A stretch of DNA of 45,154 nucleotides from Euryarchaeota archaeon UBA462 (GCA_002506755.1 DAYD01000016.1:122865-168018), one strand, 5' to 3'. Positions 16,099-26,350 are shown, counted from the first letter of the stretch. Notes: generated by a model from the letters alone, not told the origin. Numbers and translations: made by a program.

Positions 16099-17013
16099 CT
16101 AGAACAGCCGCCCATTCCTACCATGCAGCAGCTTCTCCTCTTCGAAGTGAACAATCCATCCAGGGATGCAGATGCCAGTGCTGCTAATCTTGGACCCATC
16201 CAAGTCAAGTTCCCATTTCTGCAATAATGCGCTTCTAACCGAACTTGATGATTCAGACTTCGAGATCTCACCTCTTCTCCGAACTCCAAGAAGCTTTACT
16301 GCCTCTTGTGAAAAACGCTCCTTGCTGATCCAAGAGGATGAATTTGGCTTTACACAACGCAAATCAGCAGATTTTAGAATTTCCTCAATTTCTATAATCT
16401 GAAGAGTTTGGGCCCATGGATCCTCAAAGATTTTCCATGTGCTGGGTTCTAATTCGCCGTTAGGCCCTTTAAGTTCTCCAGCAAGTGACCATAGTTTGGC
16501 ATCCAGCAGAACAGGTGAGAGGCGGACTCCCTCCATTCCTCTCTGGGATATCCAAACTTCAGGATCGATTAGTGGCCTCAGAGACTTTGGGCCGGTGAAT
16601 CCCTCTGAAGGAGATTTTTGAACTTCAATCTCGTCAACTTCGGGTTTTGGTGCATATGCGATTAGATCCCCCGATAAGACGGATTCACCTATCCATTTTG
16701 CAATTTCCTCGGGACCCCAGATTTCAATATTTATCCCATCTATGTGATCATATTCGCCATGTATCGTTCTTTGACTAAGTATCCAATGCAAGCCACTAGG
16801 AGCGTCCAAAGACCATCTGGTTAATTCCGCTCCTGTGAGTGGTAAAATTCCTTCTTTGACGTGCCACACAAATATTTCAGTATCTCTTTGACCTAGGACT
16901 GGTATTGACTCAGCAACGCCTATACAAGTGAATCCATGAATGTCTGGGATGATATCTGGAGCGGAAAGATTGTTCGCACTAATTTCTAACAAGTCCCTGA
17001 GTGTCTCATCCAC
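16099..17013 (-). CDS. Hypothetical protein downstream of the RNA polymerase operon
   Basis: The 304-residue protein is not one I recognise. The first 125 residues alternate strands and helices with Trp-rich motifs (ILPLTGAELTRWSLDAPSGL, IEIWGPEEIAKWIGESV); the strand-then-WGPEEIAKWIGE pattern is like parts of restriction-endonuclease-like folds, but no catalytic D/E-x-K triad could be fixed. The C-terminal half has FSQEAVKLLGVRRRGEISKS and ends with strands. There is no signal or membrane segment. It starts at a GTG 64 bp after the L30e stop and may be a late member of the RNA polymerase operon, in the place where nusA is found in other Euryarchaeota. Confidence 0.55.
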   Translation of the reverse strand: MDETLRDLLEISANNLSAPDIIPDIHGFTCIGVAESIPVLGQRDTEIFVWHVKEGILPLTGAELTRWSLDAPSGLHWILSQRTIHGEYDHIDGINIEIWGPEEIAKWIGESVLSGDLIAYAPKPEVDEIEVQKSPSEGFTGPKSLRPLIDPEVWISQRGMEGVRLSPVLLDAKLWSLAGELKGPNGELEPSTWKIFEDPWAQTLQIIEIEEILKSADLRCVKPNSSSWISKERFSQEAVKLLGVRRRGEISKSESSSSVRSALLQKWELDLDGSKISSTGICIPGWIVHFEEEKLLHGRNGRLF

Positions 17014-17077
17014 GATGTGTCGTAGTGGCGCATGACTTTCAAGAAAACCCTAAATTATGGTCCATAGGGTTGTTTAC

Positions 17078-17374
17078 TCACAGATTTGGCAGTAGTTGTA
17101 GAAGATCGCTTTGACCGGCATCAACTATGCATAGTGAACTGACGGGGAATGGCTTACCACAAGCAGCGCCCAATTGGCGATTAACCATTGAGACCTGGTG
17201 AACGGGGATGGCAGGGAAGCTATTTCTTATCTCGTCTATGAACGGCTCGGGGCAGTTCGCAGCAATAAGCACCAACTTTGCAGCTCCTTTCGAGCATTCC
17301 GAGGCCGTTTGACGTTGTCCGAAAACTATAGCGCCGGTGTTGATGCCCTGTTTTAGTTGCCTTGCGATATCCAT
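17078..17374 (-). CDS. rpl30e: Ribosomal protein L30e
   Basis: The 98-residue protein belongs to the L7Ae/L30e RNA-binding family. Seen: DIARQLKQGINTGAIVFGQR, AAKLVLIAANCPEPFIDEI, and the C-terminal AACGKPFPVSSLCIVDAG, which matches L30e rather than L7Ae. The length fits. It is part of the large ribosomal subunit. The start is 9 bp after the A'' stop, and rpoA2-rpl30e is a classic archaeal order, which supports the call. The next genes of that order (nusA, rps12, rps7) are absent here. Confidence 0.9.
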   Translation of the reverse strand: MDIARQLKQGINTGAIVFGQRQTASECSKGAAKLVLIAANCPEPFIDEIRNSFPAIPVHQVSMVNRQLGAACGKPFPVSSLCIVDAGQSDLLQLLPNL

Positions 17375-17383
17375 CTTTAGACC

Positions 17384-18964
17384 TCAGTTATTTTCTTCAG
17401 GTATGTAGAATAGCTCTACACTTCCAGTCCCCAATGCCACGGGTTGTCCAACGATGATATTCTCCGTGACTCCCGAAAGCATGTCTCTTTCACCGATAAC
17501 ACCGGCCTTTAGAAGGTGCGTTACGGTCACTTCGAATGCCGACCGGGCTAGGATCGAGTGTTTCGTACCGCTTACTCCGTGCCTGCCAATCGCCCTTACC
17601 TCGCCACCGGTTGTCATAACATCTGATACCATGATGAGGTGCCTTACATCGACATCTAGTCCAGCGCCTTCTAACGTGTCCCACATTTCATTGATTATTG
17701 CCTGTCTTGCTGCTTCAATTCCCAGATAGTCATGAATTTCGTTGATGTTGTTTGTGTAGGTTCTGGACCTATCTATACCATCGTACTCACTTACTTTCGC
17801 CAAGTTAGATCCAATTGTCGAAATATAGTATTCTCCAGTCTCAGAGGTTGGCCCTTGAACTGTGGCTCGGGATATTCCCGGTAGCCCTTTTAGCCTGAGC
17901 TTCTTGATCTTGTCCTCCAATTGAAGAAGTGCTGTGTAAGTAGGGGGGTCAGAGGCTAAACTAGCCAAGTCATCCTCCTTGGAAACACCTGGAATGATTC
18001 TAAGAGACTTAGGTTTGTCATCATCGTCGGCCTGAACGTATAGTCTAAGAGTACGAGAAAGCTTGTCCTTAACTTCTGCTCCACTCATATTCTTTAGTTT
18101 CATGTTAGAGTTGTTCAACTGTAGGCTAATGTTTCTCTGCGCAACGTCAACGTCTATGGTGGCTATGTCCATGGCAGTTGTTGTCTCTATCGACGCTGCG
18201 ATGTCCCTTACCAGTTTCTCATTCGTCTTTAGTGGCTTACCCTTTGAATTCTTTTCATCCATGTAGATTATCATGGTCGGGGTCTTTGGAACCTTTCTAG
18301 CATCGACGATCTCAATTATTCTGGGGAGTCCCTGTGTGACGTTCACGGTCGCCACACCAGCGTAGTGGAAGGTCCTCATCGTCATTTGAGTGCCTGGCTC
18401 ACCAATTGATTGGGCCGTTGTTATTCCCACGGCCTCGTGTGGTACTGCTCTTGCCTCATCATAAAATGAAGATGCGGATGTAATTATCTTCTTTGCGGCA
18501 GCGGCCGATATCTTCTTTTCACCCCTCTTGTGTAGACCTTTGACAAGTTCATCAATCATCTTCGGGGTCATTGCAGAATTGGAGTCAACTGCTGCCTTAG
18601 ATAGCTGAATGTACATCTCATCCTCGCTGTCAATATCTCTTACGATCTGTACTTTCTTCGATTCTTGATCATATGGCTGCAAGGGAAGAGAGGTCCTTCT
18701 TCTCCTAGTCCTAGAGACAGTCCTCCTCCTGATTATTGTCTTCTCGGTGCTAGTAGCAGAGGCCCTAGATGATTTAGCAGAGGTTGACATCACCTCGTGA
18801 ATCTTTTGGGATGTCCCAGAATCAATTCCACAGATTTGAGCTATTTGACCAGGTGAAAGTCCCTTGACGTCATCCCACTTTCTATCGTCTGCCAGCTTGT
18901 GAGCATACTCTTCTTCTATGCCGAGGTCCATGAGCTTCTTCTTAGTGGCACTCTTAACTACCAT
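17384..18964 (-). CDS. rpoA2: RNA polymerase subunit A'' with extra N-terminal domain
   Basis: Subunit A'' forms the C-terminal part of the largest RNA polymerase subunit, including the trigger loop and jaw. The core is clear from about residue 115: VPHEAVGITTAQSIGEPGTQ, MTMRTFHYAGVATVNVTQGL, PRIIEIVDARK, and the C-terminal MTTGGEVRAIGRHGVSGTKH. At 526 residues it is over 100 longer than usual. The surplus is N-terminal: a helical domain (1-55, TKKKLMDLGIEEEYAHKLAD) that is nearly the same as the N-terminus of subunit H in this window, then an Arg/Ser-rich linker (about 60-95). The start overlaps the A' stop as TAATG, so translation is coupled. Confidence 0.96.
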   Translation of the reverse strand: MVVKSATKKKLMDLGIEEEYAHKLADDRKWDDVKGLSPGQIAQICGIDSGTSQKIHEVMSTSAKSSRASATSTEKTIIRRRTVSRTRRRRTSLPLQPYDQESKKVQIVRDIDSEDEMYIQLSKAAVDSNSAMTPKMIDELVKGLHKRGEKKISAAAAKKIITSASSFYDEARAVPHEAVGITTAQSIGEPGTQMTMRTFHYAGVATVNVTQGLPRIIEIVDARKVPKTPTMIIYMDEKNSKGKPLKTNEKLVRDIAASIETTTAMDIATIDVDVAQRNISLQLNNSNMKLKNMSGAEVKDKLSRTLRLYVQADDDDKPKSLRIIPGVSKEDDLASLASDPPTYTALLQLEDKIKKLRLKGLPGISRATVQGPTSETGEYYISTIGSNLAKVSEYDGIDRSRTYTNNINEIHDYLGIEAARQAIINEMWDTLEGAGLDVDVRHLIMVSDVMTTGGEVRAIGRHGVSGTKHSILARSAFEVTVTHLLKAGVIGERDMLSGVTENIIVGQPVALGTGSVELFYIPEENN

Positions 18965-21900
18965 TATTTTCCACCCCCTAGGGCGTCACTGAGCACTTGA
19001 TCGACGTCGAATGGGCTTCCCTTCCTGCTTCTTGCAGGATCAGTTCCATCCTCGCCGTACTCGAATTGAATTATCCTATTAGCAGTATTTCGTACAGATG
19101 CCATGTCGTCATTAGCTACCTTTAGGTCATCCATCGCATTGATCAGTCTCCTTTGCATATAACCTGATTTACTAGTCCTTACAGCGGTATCGACCAATGA
19201 TTCTCTTCCTGAAACTGATAGCATGAAGAACTCAGTTGGTTCGAGTCCCTTCTTGAATGATGATGAAACGAATCCCTTTTCCTTAGCTCCCTTGACATTG
19301 CGGGGGAAGTGGGAAAGAACTCTCTCCTGATAACCTCTCTCCAGCCGCTTACCCCTTACCTTTGGCTGGCCTATCGATCCGGCCATCATGGCAAGGTTGT
19401 CCATGGAACCCCTTGCCCCAGATGTGGCCATTAGGACTGCTGAGTTAAGATCCTCAAGTTGAGCCTTGGCGACGTTTCCGGTCTCTGCCTTTGCCGAGTC
19501 CAGAATGGTCAAAATATTCTCTTCCAAGGTCTCCAAAGGCGTCCTACCTGGTCTGGCGTCATACTTCCTACCGTCCTTTCCAAACTTCGCTAGCTCGTCA
19601 TCAACATCAGAGCTTGCCTGAGAGTTTATTCTGTCGATTTCTTCTTTCGCCGCCAAGGGGAGGTCCTCGTCATCGATGCCCGTCGTGAATCCCAACGCAG
19701 TACAAATTGCTATTGTCATCTTGGTCATTTTGTTGATGAAATCGGCGCCAGTGGTAGTGCCGTGTGTTTGCACTACCGCATCCAATAGTCTACCATCTTC
19801 TGCCCCAATGCCCCTCTTGTCGATAGACCCAGAAACCTCGCCCTCGGTTACGTGCACCTCTTCTCCTGCCCTGTTTTTGAAATTGAGGCTAAATCCACCA
19901 CTGACCAAGAGGCTGAAAATGTCGTTCCCAAGGTATCCCGGAGTTCCATTCCTTTCTACTAATTTGGGGAGATCTCCTTCCCATCCAATCGAGCTTAAGA
20001 CATCCATTGCAGCTTGTTGCGGGAGGAATGCTTCGCCGTGAGTTAGAAGGTAAGCTCCAGTGATATGATCGTGTATCCCCCCTATAACGCTACCACCGTA
20101 TCTTGGGGAGATAATATGTTCCTGAACTCGCATTAGGATCCTGGCCTCGGCTCGAGCTTCCTCGCTCTGGATAACGTGCAGATTCATTTCGTCCCCATCA
20201 AAATCGGCGTTGTATGGGGTGCAATCTGCGAGATTGAATCTGAAGGTCTTCCCTTCCATAACTCGTATCTCATGTACCAACATAGACATTCTGTGAAGTG
20301 ACGGTTGCCTGTTGAATATTGCAACGTCCCCATCGATTAGGTGCCTCTCAACCACTACACCGGGCCTGGGGTTACCATCCCTGTCGTAGGTGCTCAATCT
20401 ATCTTCGACATCTGTTGGATAGACGTTCCCGTGTTCATCCTCAATTTCAGGACTGCCACAGTGGGGGCAACTGACCTCCAAGTGCTCTGGAAGGTACTCA
20501 TCGGGGTTTTCGACCTGCCACTTCCAGCGATGATGGATGACCGAATCTGGATTATCTTCTGGCAGTGACTTGCCCTTACTGTCCTCTCCTTTGAGATTGC
20601 AAAGAGTTGATTCCAAATTTACACTCCACTCAGGTACCAGATCATCAGTTATCGGATCTCTCCTCATTTGTTCCTTAAGAACTAGACCTGGAAGGAAATT
20701 AGGAGCAGGGAGCACTTCGTTGAGATCTGGTCGGTAGCCCGTGTAAGGTTCCTCTTCCGTTCCAGAATGGCAATCCGGATTCAAACATCTGAAACCTGCC
20801 CATATAAACTTTGTTCGATCGGTAATTCTGACCCTAAATCTATCTCCTCTGATAATGTAGTTAACACCGGGGTGAACATCAGGACCTCTTAGGATCATCT
20901 GCCTTAGTTGCTCCCTATTTCTACTTGTGGCCCTGATTGGGACAGTAAGTTCTTTTGCAGTCCTGACAGGTACTCCTACCTCATTTATCCCAAGATTAGG
21001 GTCAGGACTTATCACGGTGCGGGCACAGAAGTTAACCCTCTTACCGGATAGATTGCTCCTGAATCTTCCTTCCTTGCCTTTTAACCTCTGAGACAACGTC
21101 TTGAGTGGTCTTCCAGATCTGTGTCTTGCAGGTGGTATTCCACTGGTCTGGTTGTCAAAGTACGTCGTGCAATGATATTGTAGAAGTTCCCAAAGGTCCT
21201 CTACGATTAGCTGGGGAGCGCCTGAGTCCCTGTTTTCCCTCAATCTTTGATTTATCCTGAGGACGTCGACGAGTTTGTGGGTAAGGTCATCTTCGGATCT
21301 ATCACCACTCTCCAGTGTGATTGACGGCCGTACCGTTATTGGGGGTACTGGAAGAACCTTCATGATTGTCCATTCCGGTCGACTTACGTCTTTCTCCATA
21401 CCGACGAATATAAGATGCTCATCAGGTATCTTTTCCAGCCATTCTCTTATGTCTCGGGCGTTTAACTTGTGTTCACCTTTGTCAGCCTTCTTCTCCTTGA
21501 AAGTAGTAGGCTTGTCCAGAATTATCTTGCCCTGCTCTGCTCCACAGTGCATGCAAATTGTCCTTTTAGCGCCGGCGCAAATGTTTTCGATATCCTTGAT
21601 TATCTTCTTGAATTCTCTGCCACCTACTCCGTGTTTGAGTATGATATCGTTAACCTTGTCTCTGTAATAGTCCTGTTCAGACTTTTCTGGATCAGTGGGG
21701 TGCGTCTCTGGGGCATCCAAAAGTAGAACCTTGCTGCAGGAATTACATGTAGATTTCAGGCATGTCTTGATGAGTCCAGAGAATCCTATGTGCAAAACTG
21801 GCAGCTCTAGTGCAATGTGGCCGAAGTGGCTCGGGCACTCCTCGTGTTTGTTGCCACAGGTTTCGCACCTAATTCCTGGGTCAATTACGCCCATCTTTGG

Positions 21901-22059
21901 ATCCATGAGACCCTGCTTGAAAGCGTGGCCATCGTCTTTGTAGGTATCAGCTGTCTTTACCTCAACAGATGACATCTTCCTAATTTCATTTGGATCCATG
22001 AGGGTAAACCTGATTGAGTCTATTCTTTTTGGAATTTTAGCTGCGTCTCGGGTACTCAT
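18964..22059 (-). CDS. rpoA1: RNA polymerase subunit A'
   Basis: Subunit A' carries the catalytic magnesium site. The motif NADFDGDEMNLHV is seen with the three aspartates at 619, 621 and 623. Zinc-binding motifs are CETCGNKHEECPSHFGH near the N-terminus and CMHCGAEQGK further on, plus a CPHCGSPEIEDE pair. RVNFCARTVISPDP, DGDVAIFNRQPSLHRMSMLV and SGARGSMDNLAMMAG (bridge helix side) are intact. At 1031 residues it is longer than the roughly 880-900 of most Euryarchaeota; the surplus is spread in loops, for example around PEWSVNLESTLCNLKGED. It overlaps rpoB by 4 bp upstream and rpoA2 by 1 bp downstream. Confidence 0.97.
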   Translation of the reverse strand: MSTRDAAKIPKRIDSIRFTLMDPNEIRKMSSVEVKTADTYKDDGHAFKQGLMDPKMGVIDPGIRCETCGNKHEECPSHFGHIALELPVLHIGFSGLIKTCLKSTCNSCSKVLLLDAPETHPTDPEKSEQDYYRDKVNDIILKHGVGGREFKKIIKDIENICAGAKRTICMHCGAEQGKIILDKPTTFKEKKADKGEHKLNARDIREWLEKIPDEHLIFVGMEKDVSRPEWTIMKVLPVPPITVRPSITLESGDRSEDDLTHKLVDVLRINQRLRENRDSGAPQLIVEDLWELLQYHCTTYFDNQTSGIPPARHRSGRPLKTLSQRLKGKEGRFRSNLSGKRVNFCARTVISPDPNLGINEVGVPVRTAKELTVPIRATSRNREQLRQMILRGPDVHPGVNYIIRGDRFRVRITDRTKFIWAGFRCLNPDCHSGTEEEPYTGYRPDLNEVLPAPNFLPGLVLKEQMRRDPITDDLVPEWSVNLESTLCNLKGEDSKGKSLPEDNPDSVIHHRWKWQVENPDEYLPEHLEVSCPHCGSPEIEDEHGNVYPTDVEDRLSTYDRDGNPRPGVVVERHLIDGDVAIFNRQPSLHRMSMLVHEIRVMEGKTFRFNLADCTPYNADFDGDEMNLHVIQSEEARAEARILMRVQEHIISPRYGGSVIGGIHDHITGAYLLTHGEAFLPQQAAMDVLSSIGWEGDLPKLVERNGTPGYLGNDIFSLLVSGGFSLNFKNRAGEEVHVTEGEVSGSIDKRGIGAEDGRLLDAVVQTHGTTTGADFINKMTKMTIAICTALGFTTGIDDEDLPLAAKEEIDRINSQASSDVDDELAKFGKDGRKYDARPGRTPLETLEENILTILDSAKAETGNVAKAQLEDLNSAVLMATSGARGSMDNLAMMAGSIGQPKVRGKRLERGYQERVLSHFPRNVKGAKEKGFVSSSFKKGLEPTEFFMLSVSGRESLVDTAVRTSKSGYMQRRLINAMDDLKVANDDMASVRNTANRIIQFEYGEDGTDPARSRKGSPFDVDQVLSDALGGGK

Positions 22060-25000
22060 CTTCTGTCCTCCAGTTCTAACCTCATAGCAACACCAAGACT
22101 TTTCATCTCATCGAGGAGAAGCTTGAATGCGTAGGATGTTTGGACCGAGTGAACATCTGCTCTGTCTCCGCATACAGGGCATACGCTAGTTCTCCTCTTC
22201 CAATCGTAATAGGCAATGTGACCGCACCGTGGAGTGTTGCACACCATTAGATTCCAACCGTCTGATTCATCCAGTAATCTATCTTTGATCACCATCGAAG
22301 CCCCATGTGAAATGAGGCAGTCCCTTTCCATTTCTCCAAATCTTAGACCGCCTTGTCTGGCCCTCCCCTCTGTTGGTTGCCTGGTAAGGATCTGGACCCT
22401 TCCTCTACTTCGTGCGTGAAGCTTGCTGCTAACCAGGTGATGTAGCCTTTGGTAGTATATCACTCCAACAAAGGTATCCACCGGAAATGCTTCTCCAGTT
22501 TCCCCGTTCACCATGGATTCTCTACCAGTGTGCTTTAATCCGGATCTCAATAAGCCGGACCTCAGTGATTCTTCTTTTTCACCAGTAAACGCTGTTCCAT
22601 CAATTCTCCTACCTTCCATTGATCCAACCTTTGCTCCAATCATTTCTAGAACGTGAGCGACTGTCATCCTCGAAGGTATAGCATGCGGATTGATCAACAG
22701 ATCTGGGATTACTCCATCTTCTGTAAATGGCATATCCTCTTGTTCGACAAGCCTACCTATGATTCCTTTTTGTCCGTGCCTGCTAGCAAACTTGTCTCCA
22801 AGCTCTGGAATCTTATTTGTCCTTAGAGTAATTCTGACTAGTCTGCCTGAATCAAGAGATTCTGTGACATATACATTGTCCACCCACCCCTTTTCGCCGT
22901 GCCTAACAAGCATTGATGATTCCCTTCTTTCTTGTGCTTGTAGGAAGGCACCATGAGCTTCTTCTAGGAAGCGAGGTGGGCTCGTCTTTCCTACTAGAAT
23001 TGACCTTCCTCCCTCTTCGCTAGTAAGTTCTTGCTCAGGAACGGGGAGTCCATCTCTTTCTAGGTGAGAATATGAGTCCCACGACTTTAGCCCCTTTATT
23101 TCATCAAGCCCTGTACCCGGGACCTCGATTCTTTCCTCCTGACCCCCGGGAAATCTTTTGTTTTCTGCATTGTATGTCCTGATGAACGCTGATCTTCCCA
23201 TGGCCCTCTCCACAGATGCTCTATTCATTATGACGGCATCCTGCATATTGTATCCGTGGTGACTAACTATTGCCACCACAAGATTCTGTCCGCCCGGCCT
23301 TTCATCGAAGTTTGTGGACTTCATTGCCCTTGTTCCGACGATCGATCTCTGAGGATAATGCATCACATGTGCCCTCGTGTCGGGCCTTAACCTGAAGTTA
23401 GAGGAAGATACTCCAAGGCTCTGCTTTACCATTGCAGTCCCACCAGTGACCCTGGGAGTTGAGTTGTGCTCTGGGTAAGGGACAAGAGAAGCGCATACCC
23501 CCAAAATGAGCTGTGGGTCAATCTCTACGTGTGTGTACACTAATACTGTGTTTGCTTTCTTTTCCTTCCTCTTTAGCGAGTCGATTTTTTCTTGATAGTA
23601 ATTTAGTGGGACTTCTATTTTTTCGGTCTTGGTTTCGCCATTCGGCATCTTTACTTCAGCAACCAACTCAGCATGTGAAATTCCATGCTCACCAAGGTTC
23701 GTCCATTCCACTCTGGAAGGATTAATGGGTCTTTTATACTTAGGAGAAAGTGAGGGTAGGTCAAAAGGCCTTGGTGCGATTAGAAGTTCTTCTTCTTCCT
23801 CAGCATCAACCCACTCAACTACTCCGCCAGATACTAAGTCTGAAAATGTAATATCGCCATTGCGCAGACCATCGAGATGCATCTTTGTGATTTGCAGGCT
23901 ACCATGGTCAATTATGAGAAGCGGCCTTAGCATCCTCCCTCTATCCGTGTTGATGTAGACATCCCTGTTCTCCAAGTCGTGCCTTATGCTTACCTCTGGC
24001 CTAATTCTTCCTGATCTACGTCTTCTCTTGAACTGAGTGACCAACTTGTGAGGTCTCTTATGCAGTCCGAAAATGTCCCCATTGACGTGAATTCGCGAAC
24101 CGTCTGCCCAACCGTCTGGATCGTCATCTACCCCTGCTTCTTTCAACAGGGCTTTCACATCCACTTCAGGTACCTCCTCAGAGACGTCTATCATCTGCGC
24201 ACCATTCTTTACTAAACCACAATTTTGTCCTTCTGGAGTCTCATTTGGACATAACCTGCCCCATTGAGTTGGATGAAGGTCGCGTGCCTCGAAGTGTGGC
24301 TGGCTCCTTACTAGGGGGCTAGTGACTCTTCTGAGATGCGAAAGAGCGGATAGGTATGTTGTCCTATCTAGGAGTTGACTTACTCCTGACCTACCGCCCA
24401 CCCAGTTGCCGGTTGCCAGTGCATGCATGATTTTCGTAGTGAGTACATCTGGCCTCAGGCAGGAGGATATTCTGAGCTCCCTCTTCCTGTTATGATGCCT
24501 TTCCAGCTGATACTTTAGATCTCTAGCCAATTGCTGAAGGCTCACTCTAAACAGGTCCTCAACCAGATCACCAGCGAGTCTGACTCTCTTGTTTGCGTAG
24601 TGGTCTTTGTCATTAGGATCCTTGTCCTTGATAGCCATTTCAAGCACCTGTCTGGCTATTCTGCCAAGGAAAATAGCTTTCTTCTCTCGATTATCAAAAT
24701 TGGACCCCAAGTGAGGTAGAAGCTCGTTGTCCAGAAGATTCTGTATCCTGGATTCTCGGTATTCTTTCTGTTGCCCGGCAGCAAATTTCTTTTCTAGCCA
24801 TGCTAAAGCCTCTTCGGAAGTGTCCACCCCGTATTCCTCATTATCCCTCAAGTCGTTTAGATTCGCCACAGTGAATTTCATTGCCTCTGGTGGTCCAGCG
24901 ATAGAGGCGAAAATTTCTCTGTCGTTCTCCACCCCGAGTGCTCTCATCAGTAGGACCAATGGAACAGGTGTAGTGCCGGCACTGGGAATCTTGACCATGA

Positions 25001-25748
25001 GCATACCATCCCTTCTTTTCTCGACATTGAGTGGTTTTCTAACTCCATCCTTTTGCGAGAAGATCTTTGCAACTTGAGTCTCGTGTGCGTATTTCTTGTT
25101 CTTTTCGACAGTCACCCTGTTGGGTGCAAGGTCCTCCATCGAGATGAGGACTCTTTCTGTTCCATTAATTATGAAATAACCACCCGGGTCCAATGGATCT
25201 TCGCCAGACTTCCTCAGTAGTTTTGTGTATCTTTCAGAGTCTTCCCCGTTAGTTTCGGGCGATAGCTTACTATTCTCGTCAATATGGTTGTGATGAAGAT
25301 TGCATCGTGCAGATCTAACCATAATTGGAAGATTACCGATGTGAACACTCTTTTCTTCTTGGAAGCCCATTTCTGAACCAGGTGAAGGAGGAAGATCATC
25401 CCGGAAAATCTTGAAATCGAGGAATACCGGTGAAAAATACGTCAGCTTTCTTAGCCTGCATTCCAATGGAGTTGCCGGGTGTTCTGCCCCATTTGCCTCC
25501 TTTATTGTTGGTTTTCCTAGTCTAAGGTTTTTTAATCGGACTACAATTTCCTTGTCTAAAAGATCAAGTTTAACTAGACCTCCCTGATCATCATCCATCT
25601 GCTCGTCTGTACCTATCTTGATATTCCTGACGATTCTTTCCATTCTGCTCTCTTTCCCATCTCCGACTGGAATGCAGTCATTGTATGACATCAGCTGATG
25701 GTTTACCAGGCTTCTTTGCTTGAAGTAACTCTCTACTATTTCTTTCAT
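22056..25748 (-). CDS. rpoB: RNA polymerase subunit B (unsplit)
   Basis: At 1230 residues this is a full-length B subunit, not the B'/B'' split found in methanogens and halophiles. Seen motifs: RVTGGTAMVKQSLGVSSSNF, the GYNMQDAVIMNRASVERAMG block, ELGDKFASRHGQKGIIGRLV (active-site lysines), RQPTEGRARQGGLRFGEMER, and a C-terminal zinc ribbon CNTPRCGH to CPVCGD. The N-terminal part (SYFKQRSLVNHQLMSYNDCI) matches archaeal B. It starts 14 bp after the subunit H stop. Unsplit B is typical of Thermococcales, Thermoplasmatales and Marine Group II, and supports the lineage call. Confidence 0.97.
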   Translation of the reverse strand: MKEIVESYFKQRSLVNHQLMSYNDCIPVGDGKESRMERIVRNIKIGTDEQMDDDQGGLVKLDLLDKEIVVRLKNLRLGKPTIKEANGAEHPATPLECRLRKLTYFSPVFLDFKIFRDDLPPSPGSEMGFQEEKSVHIGNLPIMVRSARCNLHHNHIDENSKLSPETNGEDSERYTKLLRKSGEDPLDPGGYFIINGTERVLISMEDLAPNRVTVEKNKKYAHETQVAKIFSQKDGVRKPLNVEKRRDGMLMVKIPSAGTTPVPLVLLMRALGVENDREIFASIAGPPEAMKFTVANLNDLRDNEEYGVDTSEEALAWLEKKFAAGQQKEYRESRIQNLLDNELLPHLGSNFDNREKKAIFLGRIARQVLEMAIKDKDPNDKDHYANKRVRLAGDLVEDLFRVSLQQLARDLKYQLERHHNRKRELRISSCLRPDVLTTKIMHALATGNWVGGRSGVSQLLDRTTYLSALSHLRRVTSPLVRSQPHFEARDLHPTQWGRLCPNETPEGQNCGLVKNGAQMIDVSEEVPEVDVKALLKEAGVDDDPDGWADGSRIHVNGDIFGLHKRPHKLVTQFKRRRRSGRIRPEVSIRHDLENRDVYINTDRGRMLRPLLIIDHGSLQITKMHLDGLRNGDITFSDLVSGGVVEWVDAEEEEELLIAPRPFDLPSLSPKYKRPINPSRVEWTNLGEHGISHAELVAEVKMPNGETKTEKIEVPLNYYQEKIDSLKRKEKKANTVLVYTHVEIDPQLILGVCASLVPYPEHNSTPRVTGGTAMVKQSLGVSSSNFRLRPDTRAHVMHYPQRSIVGTRAMKSTNFDERPGGQNLVVAIVSHHGYNMQDAVIMNRASVERAMGRSAFIRTYNAENKRFPGGQEERIEVPGTGLDEIKGLKSWDSYSHLERDGLPVPEQELTSEEGGRSILVGKTSPPRFLEEAHGAFLQAQERRESSMLVRHGEKGWVDNVYVTESLDSGRLVRITLRTNKIPELGDKFASRHGQKGIIGRLVEQEDMPFTEDGVIPDLLINPHAIPSRMTVAHVLEMIGAKVGSMEGRRIDGTAFTGEKEESLRSGLLRSGLKHTGRESMVNGETGEAFPVDTFVGVIYYQRLHHLVSSKLHARSRGRVQILTRQPTEGRARQGGLRFGEMERDCLISHGASMVIKDRLLDESDGWNLMVCNTPRCGHIAYYDWKRRTSVCPVCGDRADVHSVQTSYAFKLLLDEMKSLGVAMRLELEDRR

Positions 25749-25762
25749 GATTACACCTCCGA

Positions 25763-26350
25763 TCAGGTACTCTCCACTATTAGTCGATATGCCGTGGAAC
25801 TTCCAGCAGATCTACTGTATCTTTCTATCTTTACAACCCTATTTGCAAGCCAACCCGCTGGCAAATCTTCGTTATCTATCTCTTCCATTTCTTTAATAGC
25901 TTGTATTGCAGGGTCAGTTATCAAAATTTTAGGGAGTAATTCCTTGGCGAGTCTATCTGTTCCGAATGCATCGTCTGTCCGTAGGTCCCATGGTTCCAAT
26001 ACATCGGCCTCTGATTCAATTGGAACCAATTCATGATGGGGGACAAGCTCGTGATTCAAAACATTGAATCTAAACTCTCCCCTAGGGATATCCTCTTCCA
26101 ACAGAGCTTTTCTAGATATCGTGATTCGATTGCTCTTTGTCCTCTTTCTGGAGCCAACGTGTTCGCTAATCACGGTCATGATTAGGTCAAGCTCTGCAGA
26201 ACCATCCTCGACACCGACTTTCTTTGCGACCTGTTCTCTTGCCATTCTTTTGATAGTGTCCAAATTGGCATCATCTGCGAGTTTGTGTGCGTGGTCTTCA
26301 GGAATTCCTAGTTCGATTAGTCTTTTTTTGGTAGAGCTTTTGACTGCCAC
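25763..26350 (-). CDS. rpoH: RNA polymerase subunit H with extra N-terminal domain
   Basis: The last 100 residues are archaeal subunit H/Rpb5 C-terminal domain: FNVLNHELVPHHELVPIESE, LPKILITDPAIQAIKEM, and VVKIERYSRSAGSSTAYRL. This subunit forms part of the lower jaw. Normal archaeal H is about 80 residues; here 195. The extra N-terminal half (TKKRLIELGIPEDHAHKLAD) is a helical domain about half identical over 48 residues to the N-terminus of A'' in this window. The start is a GTG at 26350 with GGGGG upstream. It is the first protein gene of the H-B-A'-A''-L30e operon and lies 49 bp after the tRNA-Lys gene. Confidence 0.93.
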   Translation of the reverse strand: MAVKSSTKKRLIELGIPEDHAHKLADDANLDTIKRMAREQVAKKVGVEDGSAELDLIMTVISEHVGSRKRTKSNRITISRKALLEEDIPRGEFRFNVLNHELVPHHELVPIESEADVLEPWDLRTDDAFGTDRLAKELLPKILITDPAIQAIKEMEEIDNEDLPAGWLANRVVKIERYSRSAGSSTAYRLIVEST

